In this document: positions 51,390-64,000 of the stretch, in pieces
Layout of the letters: every line of letters starts with the position of its first letter
How positions within the stretch are numbered: position 1 is the stretch's first letter
From: Pyrrhoderma lamaoense
Lineage: Eukaryota; Basidiomycota; Agaricomycetes; Hymenochaetales; Hymenochaetaceae
Direction of reading: 5' to 3'
DNA length: 64,000 nt
Assembly (NCBI GenBank): GCA_002794735.1
Contig: NBAZ01000002.1
Span: 186,001-250,000 of the forward strand
Made by a program: the position numbers and the translations under genes
The notes under the pieces: model-generated
The model's input: the letters and a program-made list of their open reading frames with translations, nothing else
The model's database searches: none
What the model was told of the DNA's origin: nothing

Positions 51390-53257
51390 ATATGAGCTTC
51401 GTCCCAGAACATTGAAGTATCGATTATTGTAATAATAAGTAGTAATATAAATAGTTTTATTTATTTATATATTCACTTGGAACTTGTTTTCGTTCGGGTA
51501 CATCATTTCTTTGACTTCGTGACTTAGCTTGCTTTCTTGAAGGATTCGCTTGAAGTTCTCGAGACTTCTCAGAGTAACTACGCCTCTAACTTCGCTTGTT
51601 CTAAATCATGAATATAGCGAATATAAGTTCACCATGAAAAATACTCCTTCTTTTGAGTCCTGTTTCACTTGAGCGAGATTACAGAGTCATGTCCAATTTT
51701 TTTGATGATATACGGCTATGATTACATATGCTCCCTAGTTACTTTACGAAGATTTTCTGGCCTCTCATCATAACTCTTATTGAGCCCATATCATAGAAAG
51801 GATATCTCCATTAAACATCAAAATAGTAATAGTGGTGAATCGCCTTATTAGTTTCAATAAAGACGAGACGCGGTAGCACTTGCCGTCACAACACAGTACG
51901 TATATTGCTCTCGGTACTCATGGATACTGCTACATCTTAGCTTCTATCCTATCTCGGACTTTTTATGCTGTTTTGGCGCTCTACTTCTGAAGAGACTAGT
52001 AAAAGATTGAAAGTTTTCCAATACAGTTCTTTCTTGAGTCAATGACTCTATGGATACCAGATTGAACCTTCACATCCGTGTAGCTACTACAGATGCTATA
52101 CATGATACACATATATCTAAGGTGACGGAGATCCACGAGGTCGCTCGGATGGGATATCTAGTCTGTCTTCTAGATGTAAGTGTAAGTCTTCTTCTGATCA
52201 TGATGTCCAACTACTTCCATGTAGTACTATATCATAGTATCAACAGACTTCTTCGTTACATTGTAATTAGCGGTGATCTCATATCTGAAGAGGGAATATC
52301 CACTATTAAGATACTTATTTTCTTGAGAATAAGTAATTTATGTGCCGCTTTTGATAGTACTAAAAGCCAGATTCTGATTTAGATTATAGTTGTAGATATT
52401 CGGTGGTCTATAATAATCTGTCATTTGTCCACAGAAAACGCTTATCTAAGGTTTATGCTATCGTTCTATTTTAGTAAGTTCACGCTATTACTGTACTTAC
52501 CATGCAACTATGATAGTATCTATGATGGAGGCATGGATCAAAATTGAGTCATGCTTCGGCTATAATAGTCCGTCCGTTCCGCTTTAAGGGAAGGAGAATC
52601 TGTTTATCATAGACTTAACGCTCAAGCACCACTTCGTTCCTAGAAAAAGATCCTGTAGATGTTCGGTAGCTTAAGTATCTAGTATTACCTAGATGCACTT
52701 AGCTGGTCCATCTAGACATCGAATGGTTTCCATGGGATGAGTTCGTAATGCTTACTACTAAGATCTGTATGAGACTTATGAGTTACACTAACAATATATC
52801 CATGCTAGTTTAAATGTTATATTCCTTCAAAAGCCATATATTGGGTGTGCAGAGCATAGGAAGTACATTGTACATGCGTTATAGCATGATTGCTTTAGGA
52901 TGACTTGTGAAAATATATATTCTGAAAGGTATGTTGTGATAAAAGGCGATGAACCACACATCCTCGACACTCTACAGCGTCTATCTTGAGGCGATAGATA
53001 TTACTCGTATTCTTTGATGTATAACTACTCAGACGGGGATACAAGAGATCCGGGCAGTGCACAGTGAAACTTCTCCTGTGTCTACTTTTTTGAGTCGAGC
53101 GTCTATCATGATCACTTTACAGTATATATAACTGTTTAGATATTTCATTTTATCCTCAGAAAAACCTCCTCTCCTACTCTAAGGTTATTCTCATCTTGAG
53201 GTTTTTTATACCACTTCGTCTTCTTACACCTTATACCATACGTCCGGAGTAAAGATC
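51390..53257. other. Gene-poor spacer between paralogues A and B
   Basis: AT-rich. A 110-residue frame at 52050-52382 contains hydrophobic runs but no signal of a real gene. A third decayed copy of the A/B family was looked for and not found. Confidence 0.4.
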
Positions 53258-54249
53258 ATGGATTCAAAGCTTTTCAAATTGTTGTTTATCACATTGAGCT
53301 TGGTAGCCCCTTGTGTGCTGCTCAGACTCGTATAGGTACGATGACATGTGCCTTCGACTCACTCTTATCTTCAGCCAGGCTTTTTTTCAAGATAGTAATG
53401 CAATTCCTCTCAAAACTATACTAATGTTGCTTAATTTACAGTTGCTTCTATTCCGTCACCATCAGCCTCACCCAATAGCTCAACAAGCGAGTTTGGGAGG
53501 TGCCCAGTACCTATAATCAAATGCTTCAATTCCTCAAGTGGGAAACTCATTTTTACCCCCTGGATACTAGTAAAGGTAAGCCCACTAACCCAGAAACCCG
53601 CATCCACTACTTGCTTAGCATCGTATCTCGAAAAAAATCCTGGAGGGCCAGTATACTCACTGATTTGTTCAACCCATAATTTCTAGGTTTTTTTACTAAT
53701 ACGTCAAACTCGGCCATAAGTAACGTTGCAACTCAGATCTGCACTGATCTAAATAAACAATGCGGGGCTTCTAAATCCGCGGTCATGAAATGCAACATGG
53801 CTTTGAGCACGGTGACGAAGAGTCGTCAAAAAAAGATTACAGGAAGACTGGCAGATTCGTTCAACAGAAAGCTTGGCGTACCTACGAACTACGAAGAAGA
53901 ATGCATTGAAGAAGTAATAACTACGGTTACTTCAGGCAGTGATGCCAATGTTGCAAGTACTACGCTCACAACATTAGGTAGATATATTTTCCTTGAAATA
54001 TCTTCCTTTCTCTCTGTGCTTCTCGGTGATGAGAGGAGTGTATGTTTAAGAGCAGCTATTGATGTCCCTTACAAAATTTTTATACTATCAGGACTAAACC
54101 AAGAAGATTCCATCGAAACCTCCGAGCCCACCAGTATCACTTCCAACCCCGAGCCTACAAGCTCTTCTGCTTCTACGAAGGTTTACGGATCTCTAACAGG
54201 AGCTGTGTGTCTTCCGTTAATAACGACATTGCTTAGAGCCTTGTTTTAG
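53258..54249 (+). CDS. Secreted GPI-type protein B, paralogue of A
   Basis: The architecture follows gene A. There is a signal peptide (MDSKLFKLLFITLSLVA), then FGRCPVPIIKCFNSSSGK, and after an intron VATQICTDLNKQCGASKSAV. This ends in MKCNMAL and RLADSFNRKLGVP. A Ser/Thr/Pro-rich stalk (EPTSSSASTKVYGS) and a hydrophobic C-terminus (SLTGAVCLPLITTLLRALF) fit a GPI-anchor signal. One-base deletions are inferred at about 53305-53315 (end of the signal peptide, giving CAAQTRIG) and about 53554-53565. A 111-nt segment at about 53980-54090 is either retained in frame or spliced as an intron. Function is unknown. Confidence 0.62.
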
Positions 54250-55584
54250 GTAAAGGAATCTCGAAAAAAGTATTAACTGTTATAGTACATAAAATTGATA
54301 AAACTTGAAATCACAGGTTTATTGACCTATCTTCTGGTCCGAGAAGGTCATAATTTCCCCTGACCACCTAGCCCCAATATCTTAGGTTTTTATGTAGACA
54401 ACGGACGTACATTTACATGTGTCTTTTTTAGTGTGCACTTATCAATACACGGACGTTCAACCGTGACAAGCACTCTTTATTTCGGGACTCATATTCTAGC
54501 ATATTATTTCCTCCTTATGATTATGTTTCATATTATTATACTGAACCTCCTAAAATTTGTAGTAACCTATAATATCTGAGGTTTTAAAAAGATGATTCCG
54601 CCGAGAAAGTCCTGAGGCCAATCCGAGCCGACAGTTAATTTCCTTTTATGATGCTTTATGGTTCTTGAAGAATAGGGACTAACTGCATAGCAATTCGAAT
54701 ATGGGAAGTGATTCTTTGGTCGTTTATATTTCATAATTTCGATCACTTCTTGTTCACTTTACTTAGATTGACAGTTTAGTCCCACGTTGAACTTAAATTC
54801 CACTTTTAGTGAGCATGGTTACATAAGCTGTAAAGAAAGTAATACATATTTATTACGAAAAACGGAGATCAAGCGCAATATTAACTGCTTCCCGTATAGA
54901 AAATATCTTTACAAATGGGTTCTCACCCATGTATCTTATACCCTAGTGTATATGTGTCAATTACGGCTTGATCCCCCTTTGTTTCAGCTCATATTCGGAA
55001 GGTAATTTTAATTCTCCGGATACATAGAAAATCTCGGATAACCAATACTCGGGTACGTCTTGAGACATTAAAAAAACACGCAGTCACACATCTCTACAGA
55101 TTGTAGAAGAACTTCACACTGTACTTGTACGATAAAAATATCATAAATCTCTGTATACTTCTACAGAAAGTGCACTGAGATGTCCTGAAAGGAGAAATGA
55201 ATCTACTACTCGAATCCAAATTGAATTTGAAAACATACTTTACTGAAAGTCACCACTTGCACGGAAACGTAAGACATAATCACTTTGCGGATGGATGGAT
55301 AGGGATAGTCTTAACGCTCCACCTTTCCCGATGTACAGGGGGCCGGAACTGTCGAGATTATGTTCCCAATACGTAGGAAGTTAATATCTTGTCGCGATGT
55401 ATCCGCGACTTAGTTCAGGACATATAAACTTTGTTCAAGAAAAGAACTGCTTCTACTTCGTCACTTTTCCCCCAGCTCAGGGACTTTTTTCTCTGATTCT
55501 TCCTCAAGGTTCAAGTTGACGTTGCACTTTGCTGTGGTCTCTTTATTATTTCATTTTAGTTTGTCCATTATCTAGCGGGACAAA
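54250..55584. other. Intergenic
   Basis: No gene recognised. The last 150 bp before 55585 are T/C-rich and probably form the promoter and leader of the Thr-rich gene. Confidence 0.4.
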
Positions 55585-56564
55585 ATGAAGTTTCTTGAGG
55601 CTCGGGCAATTCCTTTCGTTATCTTTGCAGTTTCTACTATTCCAAATGTAGATGCTAGACCAGATTTTCGTATCTATGGTCGACAAGATACATGTCCGGA
55701 AGTATCAACTGTATTTTCGACGTCCATAGTTGATGCTACTTCCACGGTAACTTCCTACCCATCTGACTGTTTAACAACTGCGGTTACAACTTGTTAGTAT
55801 CATCTTCATTTCATACTCTCAATTGATCTAAACTTTTTGTTGTAGCAGTACCAACCACAATTATAACTACAGACGACGGTGGAAACCCAACCAGTATTAT
55901 TACTACTTCAATCTCTACTTCAACAGGCGTCGTCACAACTTCTTCATCTGACTCAACTAGTGCCTTACCTACTACGATTACCACAACAGATGATTCCGGT
56001 TCGACGACTGTTATTACTACATCCGAGACCCCATCGACTACTTCGTCTACTGAAACACCAACGACGATTACCAGCACCGATGACAATGGCTCGACGACTG
56101 TTATCACTACGACCCCAAGCACTACATCTTCTGCAACGCCTACGACCATTACCTCTACTGACGATAATGGATCGACGACAGTCATCACTTCAACCCCTAC
56201 CACGTCGCCCACCACTAGCACGTCCGCTACACCTACGACCGTCACTACTACTGATGATAATGGATCGACAACGGTTATCACTTCAACACCTTCACCAACT
56301 TCTACAAGCACGTCTTCGACGACTACAACTGCTCCTACAACAACATCCACACTTCCACCAGATATTAACGGTACCAGAGTGTTCTCGACTACCACAACTG
56401 TCACATCCACAATTGTCGTTACTTCCACAATTGGGTAAGAGATTATTAATCTGGATATACACTGTTCCTCTAACACAGTATAAAATAGTGTCACTTCGAC
56501 CTCGACTATCACAGACACAGCTACAGCCACTACTACCGATGTCGTTGCTACTGTCACTGGTTAA
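55585..56564 (+). CDS. Thr/Ser-rich secreted repeat protein (mucin-like)
   Basis: Exons 55585-55792, 55846-56434 and 56489-56564 splice in phase to 290 residues with no frame problem. The N-terminus (MKFLEARAIPFVIFAVSTI, then PNVDA) is a signal peptide. The body is dominated by five copies of an 18-residue unit of the type PTTITTTDDNGSTTVITT, separated by short Thr/Ser spacers. It ends with TTTTVTSTIVVTSTIG and TDVVATVTG. Dense Thr/Ser predicts heavy O-mannosylation. A role in the cell wall or extracellular matrix is likely but no catalytic domain is seen. A clear GPI signal is absent. The acidic TDDNGSTT core recurring in every unit could bind cations. Confidence 0.75.
55850..56285 (+). repeat. 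Five tandem 54-nt coding repeat cores
   Basis: Cores start at about 55850, 55968, 56059, 56139 and 56232, each coding an 18-residue unit of the TDDNGSTTVIT type. Spacers of 26-64 nt vary in length. The first copy is the most diverged, and the last two are nearly identical in the TGATAATGGATCGAC part. Confidence 0.8.
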
Positions 56565-59500
56565 AAGCCGCATAGATTTTAGGTATGTCGATGTCTTCCC
56601 CCCCCCTAACCATCGGATAGTTTGATAATAAACAATGTTTTCTTTTTGCATTTTGCAGAAACCCATAACCAAACGGAACATTATACATCATAAAGTATCT
56701 TATTTTTCTTAAAGTACAGCTATCATGATTTAGTGAGTGTGGCACCAGTTACGACCTCTATAACGTTTCAGGACTATTTTCTTTATCTTTTCTTTATCTT
56801 TTTTTGCGCACAATGTACAGTCCTTTCGTACTTCTTTTTTTATTACATTTGCAACTCAATTCATTGCTATGGTCTTGTCTTATCTCTTTCACATTTTGTC
56901 GTAGAATCTTCACGGCAACCTGTTTTACGCTCTTTGTTTCGCTTGTTTTTTCTATAGTCTTGGATCTCTTGTTTAAAGAAATAAAAAAAAGGGGTCGGTT
57001 GTCGCACAAGCTTAAGTAGCGCGTGTTGATCCTCCTTTTGCTCTCTCCTATATTGGTTTAAAGCGAATTGATAACGTAATTGAGTGAATCTCATAATCAT
57101 GTCAGGGACATGAAGTCTATAACTCCTATGCTGCGCTGTGCCCGAAACCTCTTGTCGTTTGTTTCGGTTGGAGAACCACCTTGCTCGTCATTGGCAGTCT
57201 CAAAGGTCACATACCGCATTTTATAACTTTACTGTTTAGTGTACGGCGATAATTATTTGAATCAATGGAGGCCGAGTGGAAAGACCTCATACACGCAATA
57301 AACATCTATTCGATCGAAATGTGCAATTTGAGTTTCATCAAAGGGCTTCGGAGCCATCAGATGACATGAACAAATGCGGCAGCTTAACAGTCATTATTGT
57401 ACTGATTGGTGGAGTTCCACAATTGATAGAGTCTAATACAAGAAGTGTAGTTTAAGAATGACAAGATGGAGGTTACCAAAAGGTACCCCATAATTTTAAG
57501 ATGTAAATGGAGCTTATGCGTGCGTTGAACAGGCCCAATTGCGGATACTAGAATTAAGTGGGCCACATATAGTATTTCGTGTCATCAGCTCGAAATATAT
57601 ATAGACTGAAATAAGAGCACCAGTGTCATGTATTGAGAAGGCATTACAGATTTTAGTAGGTACCAGAAGTTATCCGGAAGGTTTTTAACGACGTCCACAA
57701 CTTTAGCCCAGACTTTTATGAGCACCACCGGCGAAGTCTTGTTCAGTACGTTACAGAACTCGCATTGAATCCGGAGATGATTCACGCAATGAAATATCCT
57801 CTCGACGTATCAAAAGACTCAAGAGAATCTCAGCAAGACAGTGAAACCAATGATGCGGAACACACCCTATATCTACATGATATTTCCTGATATATATATT
57901 ATCTCTGAGAAAATTGCAGAGATCATCTCATAGTAGTCTATGACAAAGTACACATGCAGATAGACACCCGATTGCAGTCAAGCACTTTAAATCCTCTGAC
58001 GGCAAGTGTTTTGGCAACGAATCGAGTGACAATGACGGATAAGTTTAGAAAGTAGGTAATGAAATCGATCAAAGAACCACCCGAAAGAAGCAAAACATCC
58101 ATCGCTTCAGATCTTTTCGCATTAGATGACACTTGTTACCGTGGACGAGATGATAAGAATTTAGACTTCCTTACCACACCCAAGTAGCTGTGTTTTTACA
58201 AAGATAACAACACACCAGAGTGTACTGTAGAGGGATAAATCAAGCATCAATGTGGCAATCGACATGAGCACCTTAGACAACCGTCGACACGACGAACGAT
58301 AACACGGACATAAATTTGTCCATTTCTATTACCTCGAGCGGGACGAAAGTGAAGATCGTCTCGGGATCGAGAGTTGAGAAAACGTCGTTCGTATCTGAAG
58401 TACTTTCGGATAGGCTTCACATGAAGTAAGCGTGTCAACAGAATGTCAAACGTGCACGTGTCAATTGGTTTGTCAGATCTCTGAGATACACTCCCACGGT
58501 CTTTATTCGTGCCCATCTCTAAGGTGTGCGCTGGCGGACAAACTGATCAGGGATGATATGGGTTGGGAGAATCGTTTGTGATCAATCTCAGCAAGCACAT
58601 ATAACGACAATAACAGAATGTGTTTCTCGCCTGCCGGAAAATTCGATTACTACAGGAGTGAAGAAAAACACTCGTCTGTGTAAGGAATGCTTCAACTGGC
58701 GACAAATCTCTTCCTGGCTTTAATGGTATTGAAAGTTAGATCCGTTACATCCCTTCCTGCATTATTCCAGTTCGATTTTGATTTTCGAGGCGTCTGAGGA
58801 TGAGATTGGCGAAACCCGTTCAGTGAGGTCAGCTTAGAGAAAGGGTCTTATCAAGTAGAAGATGAAGGTGGTGGGGGAACAACCGATATCTATAACTCAT
58901 CACTTTTGTCACACTCTAGACGCTTCGTGACAATCACGACCTATCGGGCCTCGTAACGTAACATACATACAACTGCATTCAACAATATCGATTTTCTCGT
59001 GTTCATTAGTGTTATAAGAACAGCTATTAGAGATAATTTTGGCTGACGTTCGATATAGTTGCTTCTATCAAAACATCGAAGTACCACCAAAATCACCATC
59101 GTTGTATCAGTATAGTATGCACCAATGATATAAAGTCATATATCAATCCAATCAAATTGCACCTCTAAAGCTACTTACATGCAAAACCTATGCGCATACT
59201 ATAAGAGGTATATGCTCACACCTAATTTGCTCATTACTCGGTCTCACCGTCCACCAGGTCCTTAATATGATCAAGATCATGTGGTGGATAGTCTTCAACC
59301 GTTTACGTAAGTCTCGTTTGTCATAGCTGAAAGCGTATAAAGCGAGCCATGTAATCGCAATGTTATTATTAGAAACCCTATACCGTCGGAACATACTTTG
59401 ATTGACCATTGAACAATATCAAGTACATGTTTCATTGTTCAAGTGTTCTGACTGCCTTTTTTTGTGAATGAAAATCGGTACCAAATAAGCAAGACAAATT

Positions 59501-61796
59501 TAGCAACCCGAGATGTTGATCCACTATTCCGTGGGATACTTGTAGACTCAGCCTAGTTTGTAATCTTTACGCTCTTGAGACATGATGTCTGAGAAAGACG
59601 GAATGTAAGATAGAGGGGTAAGACAATTATAAGACAAATAAGTTGAAAGTCATAGATTATTGGCCATGGTCCATATTGCGAATGAGCTATCTTTCTTGCT
59701 AAGTTTTGGTTTATTCACAAACGACTTTTATATCTCAAGGGGGACAGTGCGAAAGTACGAGATGACTGCACATTGTTGGCGATGTGTAAATCATGTGCCA
59801 CTAAGAAGATGTGTTTATGCAGACTGAGATAGTCTCTACCTGAAGTGGATTTAGAGTTAATCTAAGACTCTAGATCCGGTTATAGTTCAGTCATTTAGTT
59901 CAAAGTTCATCTCTCGAACTACAGAAACCGAGAGGGAAAGATCAAGACATATGATAGTTCACATTGTTTTTCCCCGAAGTTTGAGTCTAAAGCTCATATG
60001 CTATATTTAAGATAACTTTGGATTTTATTTAATCCTCGGTTTCCGAAATAATTACACATTAGAATCACTTCTTTTTGATTTCTTTTATTTTTGTAAACGG
60101 GTTCTATATGATTAAATTTATGATGCATATAAATAACATGCCTGATGAGCTTCGCACGTCCGAATATAGATATATACCAGCAACCAAACACAAACCAACT
60201 AAGCCCACTTAGATTTTCTTCTAGGCGGTTCAAAAGCAAATATTAAATATAGTGGACTGTCTATAAATATTTCGATATTTATATGTACATGTACGTTCCG
60301 CATGTGAGTGTGTGCTAATCATAGCAAGAGAGAAGTCGAAGCAGGCGAAGAACACAAAAATGCAGAAGGAGAGACTTAAATAACAGCGGATGCTAAAGCA
60401 CTTTTGCCAAACGCTTGTGTGTGAAGTTACGAGACATGTAATTTCGGCCGACGGGTACCTGCGTATACTATGTAGGTTAGATCCAACGGGAGTACAGGTG
60501 AAGCTACTTTGAGAGAGAGACAGAGATTTTTGCTTGAATGCTTTGTTGGCTTGGTACTCCTCAGAAGATTCTGAAGAGAAAAAGAGAAAAAAAAGTCTTC
60601 ATGATGCGACCGGGGCTGGGGCTAGGGACTTGGACGGCGGCCAACTTCCTCTTCTTCTATTATGCTCATGCGAGGGAGAGTTAAAATGAATTAACTTATT
60701 GATATTGGTAGCTCACGAGAACAGTTGGTGGATATCACGCACAGGCACAGAGTCGCAGTCAGAGTCAAGGAGCGAGCCGGTGGGGGTGTCACATCGTCTC
60801 GTCGTCGGACAGTCGGACCTTAGATGGGAGGGGGTAGCAAGGATCAATTTCCAAGATGCGAAACATATGCATGAGCTGTACTTCTTTGTCTTCGAAAACC
60901 CGCAGTTTTTGAAGCTGACGCTAAGGGCATCACACAGAACCAACGTGACGCCAGAAAAATTGAGTAAAATGCACAAAGAAGCAGACGCCCTTACTTCCGT
61001 ATCGTTTAGTAGACAAATATAAACCTGGAGAGAGAAGTTTATATTCGTTACATATATAGCGAACAAGCGATGTGATCACACCATCGCACGTTTCCTTACC
61101 AAAAAGTCGCGTTGAGTAAGGTGTAAGAATGAAGGAGGCACATGCGACATGTGAAGATTGATACAACACTCCATTAAGGATTGAACCCCATCGGCATACT
61201 CCCTTGATGAGAGATCGTTTGAAGAAGGGATGAGAGAGAGGAAGGGGAAGTCTATTATTTCTGAAAACAGGATCTGACGCAACGAATGGAATCAGGAAGC
61301 GGTATGATGCGAGAGAAAATGCTTCATAGAAAAAACCGTTCGGAGAGGGGGAAAAACGAATAAAACCATATGAGCACGGGATGTGCTTAAATGACGAATG
61401 ACCAGTCCCCACCCTTTCCCCTCTAGTATAAGGTAGCCTATCCCCCATTTCTTTCCCTTTGAAGAAAGCGTTAAGCTCCGAAATCCCCTTTTTTTGAACC
61501 TGAGTTCTTTTACTTGGCTGATATACCCCAGAGTCATTCCCCACATACCACATAAATCATACCACCCCCAGACCCATAATTCCGAACCTGAATACCCACT
61601 TCTGTGATATATCCCTCTAGCTCGTTTTCACATAGACCGCCAATTTGAGAAATAACGCCCCTTTCACAAGGAGGGAAAAAAAGCAACACTACACAGTTCT
61701 AGTTAGTGAACGATACCCATAACGGCTTCGTCCAAGATCCAGTCGCAGTCCTACAATCAAGCTTCTCTCGTACGCTCATTATCTCTAAAGGGAAAG
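56565..61796. other. Gene-poor 5.2-kb region
   Basis: No protein family or RNA gene was recognised on either strand. Open frames are short and without domain-like composition; a pyrimidine- or T-rich strand bias is visible at 56750-57000. It may hold long UTRs, non-coding transcripts or decayed mobile DNA, none of which I can show. Confidence 0.4.
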
Positions 61797-61992
61797 ATGC
61801 TCGCCCTCGGTGCACGCATCTCTAGAGCATTGAGCCGTGATGGGACCTCTGGCGCTGATGGAAGTATCACAACCACGAGTAGAACATCACTTGAAGGAAG
61901 TACAAAAGCCCCTAGTATGGTGACGTTGCCAGGAAACTTCAATAACAGCAACAGTAACAAAAGACCTAGTTTGAATGGAAGCGGATATTATG
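61797..61992 (+). CDS. Possible first exon of a Ser/Thr/Asn-rich protein
   Basis: From the ATG at 61797 the frame reads MLALGARISRALSRDGTSGA, then a polar stretch ending NNSNSNKRPSLNGSGYYG. A GT donor (GTACGA) follows at 61993. No convincing second exon was found; the only nearby acceptor at about 62200 leads to an immediate stop. It could be the start of a small protein or leader sequence of the PAR32-like gene. Confidence 0.25.
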
Positions 61993-62418
61993 GTACGAAA
62001 TTTGATTTCTTCCCTTTCTCTGGATTTATATATAAAGGGAAATGCGGGGAATCTTTTTTACACTTCTCTTTTCTATCTACTATCGCTATCTCTATATATT
62101 GCACTACCGTTATCGTGCATAGATAAGGGGGAGAGGGACCATCTGTCCGACCGACCGTTCACCCGTTCCTTCTTCCGCGCGCCCACCCTCTTCCCTTAAC
62201 AGGGCGATAAGCAAAACCGCGTCAATCAAATTTGATTAATTTTCGCAACATTCTTTCTCCTTTATCTTCTTACCACTTCCGTCTTCTACCCCTACTCTTG
62301 CAAGAGTCCGCTTTTTGCATCTTCAACTTTGCTTCTTTTTTAAAGAAACACAGTCGCTTACTCTCTGACTTTCTCTTTTACTGCATCTCATTCATCGTAC
62401 TCAGCGAAAACATACGAA

Positions 62419-63855
62419 ATGTCTGAACACGACATACGTTCTCAATCTCGTGGGCGTGAACCCGTAAGTAATATTTCTCTCGTTTTCTTCTACTTTCTGT
62501 ACTGTTTTACTAATCCAAGTAATTTGCATGCATATTATTATCATCTCTACTTCTGCAGTTCTCTACTGGAAGAGGCGGAGCGGGAAATATGCGCCAACAG
62601 TCCCAACCAGCTGAAGGTAGCCCAGCACCTCGAGGCCGAGAGCCTGTTCCAGCTGTTGTCAGGGAAGCACCCACCTCAGTCGGCCGTGGAGGTGCAGGAA
62701 ACTTTCGTAGCTTGTCAAAATCTAGAGAACCTGGTGAGCTTAATTCCTTCATAGACATTTCAATGAGAACTTGGAATGTCAATCCATCCTTCACTCCAAT
62801 CCTCTCCTCAACCTCCATTCTTCCACTACTCTTCCACTCCCTTCCATCTCCTTCTAGTCAGTCTTTCTCGGCATTCATCTGTAACCACATCAAGTTTTTT
62901 TTTACATTGGGCGGTGCACATGAGCAGTGATCACACAATTTTCATGAGAGTGGCACACGGAGCTTGGGCTGAAACTAAGAAGGCTGGGTTGAATGTGTAT
63001 GTATGCGCATAGCATATGCTTCAGCTCCGTGCTTCGGATGGTCTCGGCCGACGACGTCATTGAGATCCGTCTCCGTGATCGCCAAGATCTCGCCTTATGT
63101 ACCCGTACCTTTTAATAACTTCTTACTACCATTCACGTGATAAACAACTTTCCAACCTTTTACTGACAAACCTATCTAATAGAACTTGGAAATTATGAAC
63201 GAAATGAGGATCATACTTTCGTAAGTTTATTCAAAGTTACGCATCATTTTCATATCCTTTACTCATTGAAAAAAAATCCAGTCAACAGGAAGAGGTGGAT
63301 TAGGGAATATCCATTCGACACCCGAACATTCGCGCTCTCGTTCTCGCGGTCCAGATGACGCCTTGTCTTCTACTGTTGGCGGCAGAACACCCGAAAGAAG
63401 TCAGAGCAGGGGACGTAATCGCATCTTAGTGCACTCAACAGGTCGAGGGGAGCAGGGAACATCACTTCGTTACCCGAAGAGACTGTCTTGGACGACGAAC
63501 ATGAACGAGCATTGTCACCTCCCGAGAACAAGGAGTTCACTCTACAGGCAGAGGCGGAGTGGCGAACATAACGTCTTTGCATGAGCCTGGTGTGGAGGAA
63601 ATTGATGGTGTTCAGCACCAACAGCAGCAGCAATTCTATAGTACTGGACGGGGAGGTGCGGGGAATATTGCGCGTAGCTCAAGCCGAGGTCCTAGGTCTG
63701 GATCGGGAAGGAGTGCGAGTCGCGACCGTGATGGTAAACATCAAGAACAGAGTGCGATCGGGAAATTCATAGATCATATTACTGGCCATGGGCATACACA
63801 TGAAAATGAAGGGTTTGAAGGGGATAGGGGAAGACCTAATGAAAAGGCATTTTAG
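62419..63855 (+). CDS. PAR32-like protein (DUF3602) with SxGRGGxGN repeats
   Basis: Six copies of the DUF3602 motif are visible: STGRGGAGNM, SVGRGGAGNF, STGRGGLGNI, STGRGGAGNI, STGRGGVANI and again STGRGGAGNI. They are separated by Ser/Arg/Pro-rich, probably disordered linkers (SRSRSRGPDD, QSRGRN, GRSASRDRD). In yeast, Par32 is a phosphoprotein that restrains ammonium transporters of the Mep family downstream of TORC1. Exon 1 (MSEHDIRSQSRGREP) ends at 62463, and further exons start at about 62560, 63182 and 63283. Two one-base deletions are inferred: GGGG at 63447-63450 inside the fourth motif, and about 63537-63545 before the fifth. The C-terminus is ENEGFEGDRGRPNEKAF at 63855. Confidence 0.85.
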
Positions 63856-64000
63856 AACTGATGCATGCGATATGTGGGCAACTTTAGTTGTTCGAGGTGC
63901 ATCAGATGCTAGATGATCTTCGTGAATGAAGTTTGTATGAGTGAGTTATCTAGGCCCTGGTGAGGAAGAGAACTCAGTGTATTTATGAGAAATATGTACT

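Noticed and set aside
55811..56557. 248-codon minus-strand open frame rich in Val
   Set aside because: It is the antisense shadow of the Thr-rich repeat gene; the plus strand has a signal peptide and phase-correct introns.
55879..56625. 248-codon plus-strand frame rich in Leu/Arg/Gln
   Set aside because: This is the +1 frame of the same repeats and lacks any start context, signal or domain.
60930..61553. 207-codon minus-strand open frame
   Set aside because: Composition is irregular, no motif or intron structure is visible, and overlapping frames on both strands are equally open.

Overview
The window is nuclear DNA of a filamentous basidiomycete, most likely an Agaricomycete. Genes sit on both strands and most are split by many short introns (about 45-65 bp) with GT..AG ends and CTNAC-like branch points. 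The flanks are AT-rich, and the families are fungal: BBC1/AIM3, ERG24, PAR32, tandem P450s, F-box proteins, GPI-type secreted proteins and a thaumatin-like protein. Nothing prokaryotic, viral or CRISPR-like was seen, and no tRNA or rRNA gene was recognised by eye.

Layout. 0-18 kb is largely housekeeping: a small membrane protein with a broken paralogue, BBC1/AIM3 (-), thaumatin-like protein (+), the 18S rRNA dimethylase DIM1 (-), a small secreted peptide (+), sterol C14-reductase ERG24 (-), mitochondrial citrate carrier CTP1 (+), an F-box protein (-) and uroporphyrinogen-III synthase HEM4 (+). 18-31 kb is more accessory: a large F-box protein, decayed F-box-like material, three short-chain dehydrogenase (SDR) copies (one only a 3' fragment) and a C2H2 zinc-finger regulator. 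31-38 kb holds an NCS1 nucleobase permease, a PAM2-motif protein, a RING-like membrane protein and the NatC catalytic subunit NAA30. 38-47 kb is a tandem array of three related cytochrome P450s. 47-57 kb encodes secreted or surface proteins: a histidine-type acid phosphatase, two paralogous GPI-type proteins of unknown function and a Thr/Ser-rich repeat protein. 57-62 kb is gene-poor. A PAR32-like (DUF3602) gene with SxGRGGxGN repeats closes the window.

The strongest window-wide observation concerns sequence integrity. At least 18 otherwise well-conserved genes are interrupted by frameshifts that are each cured by adding exactly ONE base, often in a short G/C run. The genes hit include essential single-copy ones (DIM1, HEM4, ERG24). 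I counted more than 30 such sites, all of the same sign. This pattern points to systematic single-base deletion errors in the assembly rather than mass pseudogenisation, and it explains why many genes look broken. Spans below are given for the whole locus including introns; where a frameshift is present I say so.

Functionally, the SDR, zinc-finger, permease and P450 stretch (22-47 kb) could be a loosely organised metabolic locus, but no core biosynthetic enzyme is visible. I found no convincing new multi-gene system. The more novel items are the GPI-type paralogue pair, the 14-nt P450 micro-exons that place H or Q in the I-helix, and the small secreted peptide gene.
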